From an uncultured Fibrobacter sp. (lineage in GTDB: Bacteria; Fibrobacterota; Fibrobacteria; Fibrobacterales; Fibrobacteraceae): a stretch of DNA of 64,000 nucleotides. This document shows positions 16,782 to 27,000 of this stretch, in pieces. The first letter of the stretch is position 1; each line of letters opens with the position of its first letter. Position numbers and translations under genes: made by a program. The DNA lies in the NCBI RefSeq assembly GCF_947166265.1, contig NZ_CAMVDO010000003.1, positions 124,001-188,000 on the forward strand, given 5' to 3'. Under the pieces are notes generated by a model that saw only the letters and a list, made by a program, of their open reading frames with translations, ran no database searches and was not told the origin of the DNA.

Positions 16782-18394
16782 AACGAATCCTCCTTGCCAT
16801 CGGCATCCTCCTAGGAATCGCCCTTCCCGCATTTTCAACACATAAATGCGGAACCGCCCTGTTGCTCGAACAACTGCGCAACCGGAATAAAAATACCAGC
16901 GCAACCCTTTCTGAAAATCTTTCGGCACGCGTAAAACTGAGTTCCTGTACCGACAGCGACTTTTACGACAGCGTCTATTCCCGGACAACGGAGCATTTCC
17001 AGATTTTTTTCACGTTGAACGGACCGCATAGGACTACCTTTGAGTACGTCGATTCTCTCGCCAAAGCACTCGAATACGCATGGGATTTCCACGTCCGTAA
17101 ACAAGGAATGAAAGCGCCCCTAGGCCACTCCCCGACCATTCAATTCGAACAGACGGTTAAGGAAAGTCTTTTTCCAGTCGAAGTGGTCGACATGGGTTAC
17201 CAGCGGACCGTACCGTGCAGACAGTGTTACGGATTCGCCCATCCGTTCGACAACGGGCAAAGCCAGCTGGCCATCGAAAATGACTTCAAGTACGCTCCGA
17301 CAACCTCTCAGGTCTTTGACACCATAAGCATCAACGGGAAAAACTGCGCCTACGTCCGCTCTACGGTCGATTTTGAAAATGTCGCCCACGGTTACTCCTA
17401 CGCCAAGAACTTTATGCAGGCCCTCCGGGTAACGGCAGCACATGAACTATACCACACCATTCAATTCCGTTACATCGAAGACCTCAAGAACCCCTCCTTT
17501 TGGCTAGAAGCCGCAGCAGCAGGCATCGAAAACGTCGTCGCCCCCGATGTGGACGACTACTTCATTTACCTTCCGAAAATGGCCTCTAACGTCGGGACGC
17601 CGCTTTCTGGAATGGAATCGGATTACGGAGCAGGACTCCTTTTTCTGTACCTCTACCACCATGTAGCCCACAACATCGACAAGCTGATTCTTGAAAGCTT
17701 TGGAAAATACCCCTCAAAAGCCTTCCAATACCAGCTAACGCAAGTGGCCAGCAAGAAAAAACTTTCGGCGGACTCCCTGTTCCACGACTTTGCGACAAGG
17801 CTAGTCCTTTCGGGGGAACTCTCTTCGCATGCCGATTCCAGTTTCTGGATCGACCCGGACCAGCCTCGATGGCCCGAATTCAGGATTCTTCCCAAGGAAA
17901 GCCATTTTGAAGCGGACGCTCTAAGCGATCTCGCCTACATGTTCTATTACAACGGTACACCGGATCTTGCTCATTTAACAGGACGCGCCTCCGCCATGGC
18001 GCTCAGCCAGGACGCCTACCGTATACGCTTTTTACCGACCAGCAACAGTGTCGATTCGACCTTCACCGAATTTAGCGGCACAGTCGATTCCGTCCTCTGG
18101 GTCGTAAGCCGGTTCACCGAGACAGACGCCATACCAACGGTTTTCAAGGATTCCACCCTGCGCGCCTACCCCTCGCCCTGGCGACACGGCCCACTCTGCT
18201 TTACGCCCCTTCCGCAGAATAAGGACTTCATCGAAATCCGCAACCGCCGCGGAAATTTGGTCGAAAAAATCAAGTACGAAAATTATACCCAGTGCATCGA
18301 TGAAGCACGGGTCAAGTCGCTTTTAGCTCCCGGTGTCTACCGTTTCAGGGTAGGCAACAGCGGCAAGCTAAAAGACTTTATCGTTATCTATTAA
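16778..18394 (+). CDS. secreted HExxH metalloprotease, MXAN_6640-like
   Basis: 538 residues with an N-terminal signal peptide (KRILLAIGILLGIALPAFS). The zinc motif AAHELYHTIQF (HExxH) is near residue 223, followed about 20 residues later by FWLEAAAAGIE, giving the third ligand Glu, as in the MXAN_6640 family of putative metalloproteases. The last 60 residues read like a beta-sandwich sorting domain ending VYRFRVGNSGKLKDFIVIY, suggesting type IX-like export. Several Cys residues in the mature part could form disulfides. It is translationally coupled to the UbiD-family gene (ATGA), an odd pairing of cytosolic and exported functions. Substrate unknown. Confidence 0.75.
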   Translation: MKRILLAIGILLGIALPAFSTHKCGTALLLEQLRNRNKNTSATLSENLSARVKLSSCTDSDFYDSVYSRTTEHFQIFFTLNGPHRTTFEYVDSLAKALEYAWDFHVRKQGMKAPLGHSPTIQFEQTVKESLFPVEVVDMGYQRTVPCRQCYGFAHPFDNGQSQLAIENDFKYAPTTSQVFDTISINGKNCAYVRSTVDFENVAHGYSYAKNFMQALRVTAAHELYHTIQFRYIEDLKNPSFWLEAAAAGIENVVAPDVDDYFIYLPKMASNVGTPLSGMESDYGAGLLFLYLYHHVAHNIDKLILESFGKYPSKAFQYQLTQVASKKKLSADSLFHDFATRLVLSGELSSHADSSFWIDPDQPRWPEFRILPKESHFEADALSDLAYMFYYNGTPDLAHLTGRASAMALSQDAYRIRFLPTSNSVDSTFTEFSGTVDSVLWVVSRFTETDAIPTVFKDSTLRAYPSPWRHGPLCFTPLPQNKDFIEIRNRRGNLVEKIKYENYTQCIDEARVKSLLAPGVYRFRVGNSGKLKDFIVIY

Positions 18395-18414
18395 AACTTG
18401 AATCGGATTCGAGA

Positions 18415-19257
18415 CTAGATAAAGATCAGTCCGAAGATTCCAAGTGCCCAGACGTACCAAGCGAAGTGCTGGAACTTGCCTTTCTGCAAGAAGGTCATGA
18501 GCCACTTGAGGGCGATAATGCCGAAGATAAACGACACAACCATGCCCACCAGGAGTTCCGGAGTAAAGCCACCCGCTGTAGCGCACTTCATCGCCTTTTC
18601 GGGAGCAAGAACAGCCTGTTCCGGAGTCATGGACTGACACTTAAGCCACTTAATGCAGTCAAGGAGGGCAGCACCGCCCACGGCAGGAATGCTCATCAGG
18701 AAGCTGAATTCGCCCGCATACTTACGGTTTACGCCCATGAACATCATGGCGCTAATGGTAGAACCGCTACGGCTGATGCCCGGAATGCAGGCAATCCCCT
18801 GCACAACACCGGTCACGAGAGCTCGCCACCAGTTCATCTTGACGCCTTCGTTATCCGGATGCTTTGCACCGGTCGCCCCCCACTGAGATGTGAAAAGCAA
18901 AATGCCGGTAAAGAGTTCGGCCACGCACACGGCACGCGGATTTTCGAACAGGCCTTCAAGCGCATCCTTGAATCCAAGACCGATAAGCGCCGTCGGGATG
19001 CTCGCGAGAATGATGTAGCCCGCTTCGCGAAGCTGGTCGGGATTTCTGCGGAGGCACCCCACGATGATATCGGTAATCTTCTTGTGGAAGACAACGAAAA
19101 TGGAAAGGAGCGTACCCGCATGGAGCATGATGTCAAAGAACATGCCCGCTTCGTTCATGCCTAGAAGTTCGTGCCCGATAACGAGATGACCGGAACTGGA
19201 AATGGGGAGGAATTCAGCGAGGCCCTGCAACAGGCCGAGGATAATAGATTCAATCAT
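18415..19257 (-). CDS. uppP: undecaprenyl-diphosphatase
   Basis: UppP/BacA, 280 residues, all-helical membrane protein. The signature GLLQGLAEFLPISSSGHL near the N-terminus and the second catalytic loop GIACIPGISRSGST near residue 155 are both intact. It recycles undecaprenyl pyrophosphate to the monophosphate carrier lipid for peptidoglycan and surface-glycan synthesis, fitting the envelope genes to its left. A TACATTTA box (19265-19272, minus strand) lies just upstream. The region before the start also holds a composite dispersed repeat. Confidence 0.96.
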   Translation of the reverse strand: MIESIILGLLQGLAEFLPISSSGHLVIGHELLGMNEAGMFFDIMLHAGTLLSIFVVFHKKITDIIVGCLRRNPDQLREAGYIILASIPTALIGLGFKDALEGLFENPRAVCVAELFTGILLFTSQWGATGAKHPDNEGVKMNWWRALVTGVVQGIACIPGISRSGSTISAMMFMGVNRKYAGEFSFLMSIPAVGGAALLDCIKWLKCQSMTPEQAVLAPEKAMKCATAGGFTPELLVGMVVSFIFGIIALKWLMTFLQKGKFQHFAWYVWALGIFGLIFI

Positions 19258-19280
19258 AGTGCGGTAAATGTAGCTTTTAG

Positions 19281-19391
19281 ATGAGAGACGAGAGACGAGA
19301 GACGAGAGATTTTTAGTTTTTTCATTGCGCGAAGCGCCATTATTTCACTTTCGTCTCTAGTCTGTAGGACCGAAGGTCCGTTCTTTCGTCT
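19281..19391. repeat. composite intergenic repeat, copy 1
   Basis: Left arm: tandem (G)AGACGAGA words (19281-19309). Centre: GCGC-GAA-GCGC followed by CATTAT. Right arm: TCGTCTCTAGTCTGTA, then a 5-bp hairpin GGACC-GAA-GGTCC (19367-19379), then GTTCTTTCGTCTA. The arms are mutually inverted. A second copy at 35566 has the same order with a different but equally self-complementary stem. It lies in the divergent space between uppP and the DUF2334 gene. Confidence 0.85.
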
Positions 19392-19412
19392 AATATTACT
19401 ATCTTCAAAGTC

Positions 19413-20129
19413 ATGGCTCGCAAATTCCTTCTCTGCTTTCACGATTTCAGCGTCTGGAACTACCAGAAAATGCTCCCGGTTCTGGAACAACTCAAGGACC
19501 TGGCAGGAGCGCCCTTCAGCATTCTGGTGATTCCCGATACCGAAAAAGCACCCCCCGAAGCAGTCGACGGTTTCCGCGAAGCCCTTTCACAGCTGAAAGA
19601 TGACGGATTCGATCTCGCCCTGCACGGATACAAGCACAGGGCTGAATTCAGCCAGGGGCGAAGCTACGCCGGACTGATCGCCATGAACCTCACCCACGGC
19701 GAAGCCGAATTTGCTGGCCTCAGCGAATACGAATCCAGCCGAATTCTCCACGCAGGCATCGATGCCTGGAACAAGCTTTTCGGCGATTCTACGACAAAGC
19801 CCTCGGCGTTTATTCCGCCCACCTGGTACAGCAATAAGTTTTTGCCCAGCCAGGTGCACGCCGAAAAAATGATCTACGAAGACCGCTACGCCATCGTGAC
19901 CGCCAAGAGAAAACGCTACGCCTCCCCCGTCGCAAGCTTTGCGGGAATTCCCAATTTTTTAGTCAACCCCGCATTCAGGTTCGGTGAATTTATTCAAAAA
20001 ATTCCCTTCGGACTCCCCCGCATCGCACTCCATCCAGTTGATTTTCCGCAGCACGAAAAAGCGATACACAACCTGATTCGCGCCGCCCTTGGATGTGGCC
20101 GAAAGCTAACCCGATATAAGGATCTCTAA
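19413..20129 (+). CDS. DUF2334 polysaccharide deacetylase-like protein
   Basis: 238 residues. FLLCFHDFSVWNY at the start and LALHGYKHRAEF near residue 70 give the D and H-x3-H metal-binding pattern of the NodB-like/DUF2334 group of carbohydrate esterase family 4-related proteins. IALHPVDF near the end matches the second histidine motif. No signal peptide, so it is probably cytoplasmic or membrane-associated. It may deacetylate an N-acetylated sugar in a lipid-linked or envelope precursor. It stands alone, separated from a convergent lipoprotein gene by a hairpin terminator. Confidence 0.75.
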   Translation: MARKFLLCFHDFSVWNYQKMLPVLEQLKDLAGAPFSILVIPDTEKAPPEAVDGFREALSQLKDDGFDLALHGYKHRAEFSQGRSYAGLIAMNLTHGEAEFAGLSEYESSRILHAGIDAWNKLFGDSTTKPSAFIPPTWYSNKFLPSQVHAEKMIYEDRYAIVTAKRKRYASPVASFAGIPNFLVNPAFRFGEFIQKIPFGLPRIALHPVDFPQHEKAIHNLIRAALGCGRKLTRYKDL

Positions 20130-20180
20130 AAGGACATCTAATAGCACTCCCGCACAACAGGAGAACAGATTTCACCATAC

Positions 20181-20215
20181 AAGAAAAACCGGCTGCATCA
20201 GCAACCGGCTTTCTT
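20181..20215. terminator. bidirectional hairpin terminator
   Basis: CCGG-C-TGC-atca-GCA-A-CCGG stem with one mismatch, flanked by AAGAAA on the left and TTTCTT on the right, so either strand gives a T-rich tail. It lies between two convergent genes. Confidence 0.6.
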
Positions 20216-20232
20216 AATTTGTCTAGACCGAC

Positions 20233-21090
20233 TTACTTCACCTGGAAGTAATAGGTCTGCAGGGTCTTGCCGTCCTGGGAAAGCTGAATAATCTGCTTAC
20301 CCTTCGGTAGGTTGCCCGTAATCTGGAAAAGGTTTTCAGCCTTGTACTGGACGTTCAGGTTCGTACCCTTGGCCTTGTCCACAAAGAGACCGGTCTTTTC
20401 GTCGGCACCGAAGCCCTGGCAGTCGCTATGATCGGCCACCTTGCCTTCGACAGCAGGATAGGTCGTTGCGACCAGCGGAGAAGTCACGGAGCTTGCGTTC
20501 ACGTAGAACACGTCAAGAGCACCTTCGACTACGCGCGGAGCCGGAAGCGGAACGAGCTTGATCTTGGACTTTTCCTTCTTTTTCTTCTTGTCGTCCTTCT
20601 TGGGAACCTTGCCCGCTTCAGGATCCTGCGGGAAAACGAGACGGTAGCCGGCGATAGAGGCGTCGGTGCAAGTGGTAGACCACACGACCCATTCGTTCTG
20701 GATCTTCTTCGGGCCTTCTTCGCTACCGGTGTACATGCCAGGAGCAACCTGGTCGCTGTATTCGTACAAGGTCACGGAGAGGTTCGGGTTCTTTTCGTCG
20801 GTGGCAATCTTCTGCTGACCGAGAATGTACTTGGAACGGCGAGCCTTGATGAGATATTCACCAACGGGAACCTTTTCGAACTTGAACTTACCCTGCTGCA
20901 AGTCTGCCTTGTAGGGGTACTTCGGGTTCTGCGTACCGAAGATGGTAGAATCCATCCAAACGGTCGGCATTTCGATTGCCTTGCCGGTAAACGGATCGAG
21001 GACGACACCTTCGATGGTGCCAGTCTTCTGGCAACCGGTCATAGCCAAAGCCACGAGAGCGGCTGCACCAATAAAGAGTTGCTTTTTCAT
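20233..21090 (-). CDS. lipoprotein with carboxypeptidase-regulatory-like domain
   Basis: 285 residues with a lipoprotein signal (lipobox AMTGC, Cys20). After it comes GTIEGVVLDPFTGKAIEMPTV, the start of a carboxypeptidase D regulatory-like beta-sandwich, with FKFEKVPVGEYLIKARRSKY as its closing strands. A lysine-run linker (near residue 165-175) separates a second beta-rich C-terminal part. No function is assignable. Probably a periplasmic or surface structural lipoprotein. The ATG has a weak ribosome-binding site. It lies behind the rpmE2 terminator, so it is transcribed separately. Confidence 0.75.
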   Translation of the reverse strand: MKKQLFIGAAALVALAMTGCQKTGTIEGVVLDPFTGKAIEMPTVWMDSTIFGTQNPKYPYKADLQQGKFKFEKVPVGEYLIKARRSKYILGQQKIATDEKNPNLSVTLYEYSDQVAPGMYTGSEEGPKKIQNEWVVWSTTCTDASIAGYRLVFPQDPEAGKVPKKDDKKKKKEKSKIKLVPLPAPRVVEGALDVFYVNASSVTSPLVATTYPAVEGKVADHSDCQGFGADEKTGLFVDKAKGTNLNVQYKAENLFQITGNLPKGKQIIQLSQDGKTLQTYYFQVK

Positions 21091-21106
21091 TTAAATCCCT
21101 TTAGTA

Positions 21107-21138
21107 AATAAAAGGCCCCCTTGGTTTTGCAGGGGGCC
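21107..21138 (-). terminator. rho-independent terminator of rpmE2
   Basis: Minus-strand reading: GGCCCCC, 11-base loop, GGGGGCC, then TTTTATTT. It lies 17 bp after the rpmE2 stop and before the lipoprotein start. Confidence 0.8.
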
Positions 21139-21154
21139 CATCGCTTTGATGAAA

Positions 21155-21457
21155 TTATTCAGCGTCTTCGGCCTTGGCAGGAGCAGCCTTGCGGGTCTTA
21201 CGCTTTGCACCAGTGATGTTGCCAGCGAAACGCTTGTTGAAGCGGTCGATACGGCCAGCCGTATCCACGCGATGCTGCTTACCCGTCCAGAACGGATGGG
21301 TATCAGCCGTAATTTCCAAAGAAATTACGCTATATTCAACACCATCGATAGTCTTCTTTTCGGCGGAAGACTTCGTGGAGCGGGTGATGTATTCTTTACC
21401 CGTATTCGCATCGACGAACACGACCGGTTGATAGTTAGGGTGGATACCTTCTTTCAT
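21155..21457 (-). CDS. rpmE2: 50S ribosomal protein L31 type B
   Basis: 100 residues. The N-terminus MKEGIHPNYQPVVF and TADTHPFWTGKQHRVDTAGR are diagnostic of bL31. The zinc-binding cysteines of type A are absent, so this is the zinc-independent type B form. A basic Ala/Lys-rich tail of about 18 residues (KRKTRKAAPAKAEDAE) extends beyond the usual end. It has its own terminator. The region upstream is the AT-rich spacer shared with the groESL promoter. Confidence 0.96.
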   Translation of the reverse strand: MKEGIHPNYQPVVFVDANTGKEYITRSTKSSAEKKTIDGVEYSVISLEITADTHPFWTGKQHRVDTAGRIDRFNKRFAGNITGAKRKTRKAAPAKAEDAE

Positions 21458-21774
21458 TTTATAAACTTCCTATTGAAGCAGTTAGAATTTGAGAGCATAA
21501 ATTTAGAAGATTTTCGCCATTTTGGCAAGACTAATGCACCAAAAATCCACAAAAACCCCACTTACGCACGATGATTTCATTTTTAAACACTCCATTTCTA
21601 TTTCACCAACCCCTACACGAATTGTTTCAAAAATAAACATCATATATATGAATAGGGGGCTATTTTTGCTTGGCACGAAAATTGCATAACAAAGGGCGAA
21701 ATCAAATAAACAGTCCAACTTGGACTAAAAAGTACAATCTGGGTTCAAAAACCCGCAAAAAAGGAAAAAAGAAA
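21458..21774 (+). promoter_or_regulatory. rpmE2-groES intergenic control region
   Basis: 317 bp without a credible gene and strongly AT-rich. It holds a 12-bp palindrome TCATATATATGA (21640-21651), the sigma-54-type promoter, and a 5' leader with two inverted repeats: AGTCCAA-C-TTGGACT (21712-21726) and GGGTT-caaa-AACCC (21741-21754). No CIRCE element (TTAGCACTC-N9-GAGTGCTAA) is visible. Confidence 0.7.
21670..21686 (+). promoter_or_regulatory. sigma-54 (-24/-12) promoter of groESL
   Basis: TTGGCACGAAAATTGCA matches every defined position of the RpoN consensus (YTGGCACGrNNNTTGCW), with correct spacing between GG and GC. It would start transcription near 21697, giving a leader of about 78 bases before groES. 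Requires an enhancer-binding protein; none is in the window. Confidence 0.75.
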
Positions 21775-22056
21775 ATGATTAAGCCTCTTGCAGATCGAAT
21801 CGTCGTCAAGCCGGCAGAAGCCGAACAGAAGACCTCCTCGGGTCTCTTTATCCCGGATAACGCCAAGGAAAAGCCGATGCAGGGTAAGGTCGTGGCCGTG
21901 GGCCCGGGTCGCAAGAACGACAAGGGCGAAGTCGTAGCCATGGAAGTCAAGGTCGGCGACGTGGTTCTCTACGGCAAGTACAGCGGCACCGAAGTCACCG
22001 TCGACGGTGAAAACTACCTCATCGTGAAGGAATCGGACGTCATCGCTACTTTGTAG
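21775..22056 (+). CDS. groES: co-chaperonin GroES
   Basis: 93 residues, full length. [13 protein letters not shown], the mobile loop [18 protein letters not shown] and GGDVVLY-type [12 protein letters not shown] are all present. Start set by AAGGAAAAAAGAAAATG; an upstream in-frame extension has no coding character. It caps the GroEL cage during folding. It is followed by groEL after an unusually long 123-bp gap filled by a repeat. Confidence 0.98.
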   Translation: MIKPLADRIVVKPAEAEQKTSSGLFIPDNAKEKPMQGKVVAVGPGRKNDKGEVVAMEVKVGDVVLYGKYSGTEVTVDGENYLIVKESDVIATL

Positions 22057-23814
<1,758 letters not shown>

Positions 23815-23846
23815 TCTGCGGTTCGCTAGAGTAATTCTCCTTATGG

Positions 23847-23876
23847 ACGTCCGGTTCTTTGAACCGGACGTTTTTG
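23847..23876 (+). terminator. rho-independent terminator of groESL
   Basis: Perfect 11-bp stem ACGTCCGGTTC / GAACCGGACGT with a TTT loop, followed by TTTT. Confidence 0.93.
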
Positions 23877-23923
23877 CATTTCAATTGAAGAATGTCAATT
23901 GAAGGGAAACTATTAGTAGAAAC

Positions 23924-23957
23924 AAAAAAAGCCTCCCCCGAATATTCCGGGAGAGGC
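23924..23957 (-). terminator. rho-independent terminator of the CUB/InlB-repeat gene
   Basis: Minus strand: GCCTCTCCCGG / TCGGGGGAGGC, followed by TTTTTTTG. It sits 53 bp after the stop of the 1436-residue gene. Confidence 0.9.
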
Positions 23958-24009
23958 AAATTTATCACGTCAGAACTCCCCCACCAAAGGGCGATATTCT
24001 GCGATGCGA

Positions 24010-27000
24010 TTATTTCTTCAGGTACACGCCCTTTGCTTTCGGCTTGCCAATGTTACGGCCCTTAAGGTCGAAGGTTCGCTTTCCAAGGCGATTGAAGTGA
24101 ATTTCGCCGGTGCGGGTATCAAGCTTGCCGATAACCGTCGTGTGTTCACCGCCATTGTCCCCCCGACTGACGACAACCACATCAATGGTTTCGGGAAGAT
24201 TTTCAACGCTTGCCACAGGTTCTGCTGCGGCCGAGTAGCCCTTCGGAACAGGAGCATTGGTGGTCGGCTTGGGCAGCGGACTATAGACCATATAGGCACG
24301 CAGCGGACGAATCCATGCGCCGGCGCCAAACTTATAGAACTGGCCAACCTTGAAATTTTCACCCTGACTCTCTGCCGCAAATCCCCAGACATGTCCTATA
24401 TCGGAATCACCCTTATTCCAGACTTTCTTCTGGAGCGTTCCGCGGAACACCCAGTCGTACGAGCGGGCCTCGGTAGATTCGGTAGGCATAATCGTTACAC
24501 CTCCATCGAAAGAAATCGTTTCAGATTCCATTTCAATCATATACGGAGTATACGCTTTGAGTTTGCCCGCATATTTATTGCAGTTTGAGTTCTCTGCCGT
24601 AGCAACGGCGTCACTGCACCATACATAACTCATTCCGATAGCCGTATCACCGTTGTCCTTTTCGACCAGACCCGTAAATTCGATAACGGACTTTGCTCCC
24701 CAAATATTTGAGGCATCGATATCAAAGGGCAGCATAATCGTCGAATATCCGTTCGTTGAGAAAGAACGCTCAAAATAAACCCCATCGACCGGGATTGGGG
24801 ACGGAATGTTGATGGGGTCGAATCCATTATAGAGTCCGTCAATCGTTGCCCAGACCTTGCCATTCGCCTTAGAGATAGAAACTGCAGCGTATTCACCTTT
24901 TACAAGTCTCCATGAAGGCGTTACCGTCACTTTAGACGACGGCATCGTGAACTTATAAGAAGTCCCGGTTGCTTGAACCGACAATTTATTACCATAAGCA
25001 TCTTTCACGACAATTTCCGTCAACTCATACCCCGCGTTAGGCGTCGCCGTCAGATAGACTGGCTGACCATGCGTTGCTCTGTAATCGTCAGCGGTCATGG
25101 AACCACCGACAACAGAGGCAATACTTACTGTGCGATTGCTAATAAGATTTACGGTAAGATCGAAACCAGACTCTAAATATTTATTACAGCTCTTTAATTT
25201 ACATGGATCAGAGCCAAAATAAAGAGTTACCACATTATCCGTACTAGTCACCGTCGGAACGCTATTAGCACCAGGCCCCTGTACTTTTGCCTTAGGAGTT
25301 CCACCATTTGGATACAAAGCATCATAGATAGAGAGGGAATCGTTTTCTGCAAAGAACTGAGCAGAGCCCGAAATTTCCATCACATAACCTTCAGGTGCCT
25401 TTAACGCAATTGTGTCTTGGGTCCCCAAGAAATAACACCCACCAACCATTCCTTTCTCAGCCTCCACACAAGCTTTCGGACCGCCATTATCGTACACATG
25501 GAAGGTTTCCACATATTCAGGGATCTCTATAGTCCTTGCAATATTTTGGAACATACTTACATACGCACCAGAAAGGTCATTCGTCCAGGTGGGCGTTACC
25601 AGAACATTCGATTCTGGCATACTGAAGGTGTACACATCCCAGAACCATTGATCTTTATTCTTTGGAGAGGAATAAACTTTCCCTCCATTCGATTGAACGA
25701 CGCTGATTCCGGAGAGTATATAACCTTCTTTAGGATTAGCGGTCAATGTCACCGTTTCATAGGCACTATAAGCCATTTTATCGGCAGACATGACTCCTTC
25801 CGCGGCATCAGACACATCCACCTTGTACAGAGCCGAACTCAGGGATACATTGAATACAAAACCGCTCGAGACGTATCTAGGGGCATCCGCTCCCGAAGCA
25901 AAAAAGATTGTCATTGTATTTCCGGACGTGATGACTGAACTAAAAAGAACATTGTCGCCACTGGATTTTTCCAACAGGCCTTTCGCACCCGCATTATCGC
26001 CATCATAAATCATCAGATAGGCGTAATTTTGATAAGTCGACAAAGATCCCGACACAATAAAGTTATAACCTTCAGGAGCCTTCAAAACAAGGGTTCCATT
26101 CGCGTTGTAGCTATAGTTATCATCGCTGCCACCATCGTCGTACACCGTAAACGACTTTACGGTTTCCGGAATTTCAATAGTCCTTGTACCACTTTGTGGC
26201 ATATTCACAAACAGGCTCCCGCTTGCAATCTTTGTCCACGAGGGAGTAACGGTTACTCTGGACTCCGGCATCACGAAGGAAAGTTTACTCGTACTAGAAA
26301 GCTCGCCATACTCCCCTTTTACAGTCACCGGATTTCCATATTCGTCCACAACGTTTATACCAGCAAGAGCATACCCCTCGGCCGGAGTCACCGTCAAAGA
26401 GACCTTTTCACCAGATGCGACGGATACTTTGGGCGTCGACACGGATCCGCCCTCAACATCCACAACGTCTACATCGTAAAAAGCAACGAGATCCACTTGA
26501 AGGTCGAGACCACTCGCCCTATCAGTCGTTGAAGTCGATTTAAACTGCAGTGTCATATTGCCACCGTCATTGATGAAGGAAACTCTTTTTTCGTCGCCTT
26601 TACCTTGAAATTTCTTCAACAGCAGACCGTTTCCATCATAAATGTTCAAAACAGCGTAGGCTTCCATTGATCCTTGCAATTTCAATCCATAGCCGGAACG
26701 AGCAATCAATTCCAAGGTTCCATCGGCATCGTAACTGTAGGGTTTGTACAAGCCTCCATCATCAAGCACACGGAGACCTTTACCTACCGGGACAGAAGCC
26801 GCATTCGTGCCTGTTTGGGGCATTTTTACAACCCCATACCCATAGTTTTCAACAACTTCCACGGTAAGATCTAGGCCCTTGTAGGCATCGAATTGAGAAG
26901 ATTTTAAATAGAGCGTTAACATACGTCCTGTACTTACAACATCGATAGACTCATCACTAGCGGTAGTATTATAAAGTTCGTTCGCATTGGGATCTCCATC

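Noticed and set aside
19281-19310. GACGAGA tandem repeat as a CRISPR array
   Set aside because: Words of about 9 bases in direct contact, without spacers; no cas genes in the window.
21458-21774. CIRCE element before groES
   Set aside because: The inverted repeat present is AGTCCAA-C-TTGGACT, with a one-base loop and no GCACTC/GAGTGC core.
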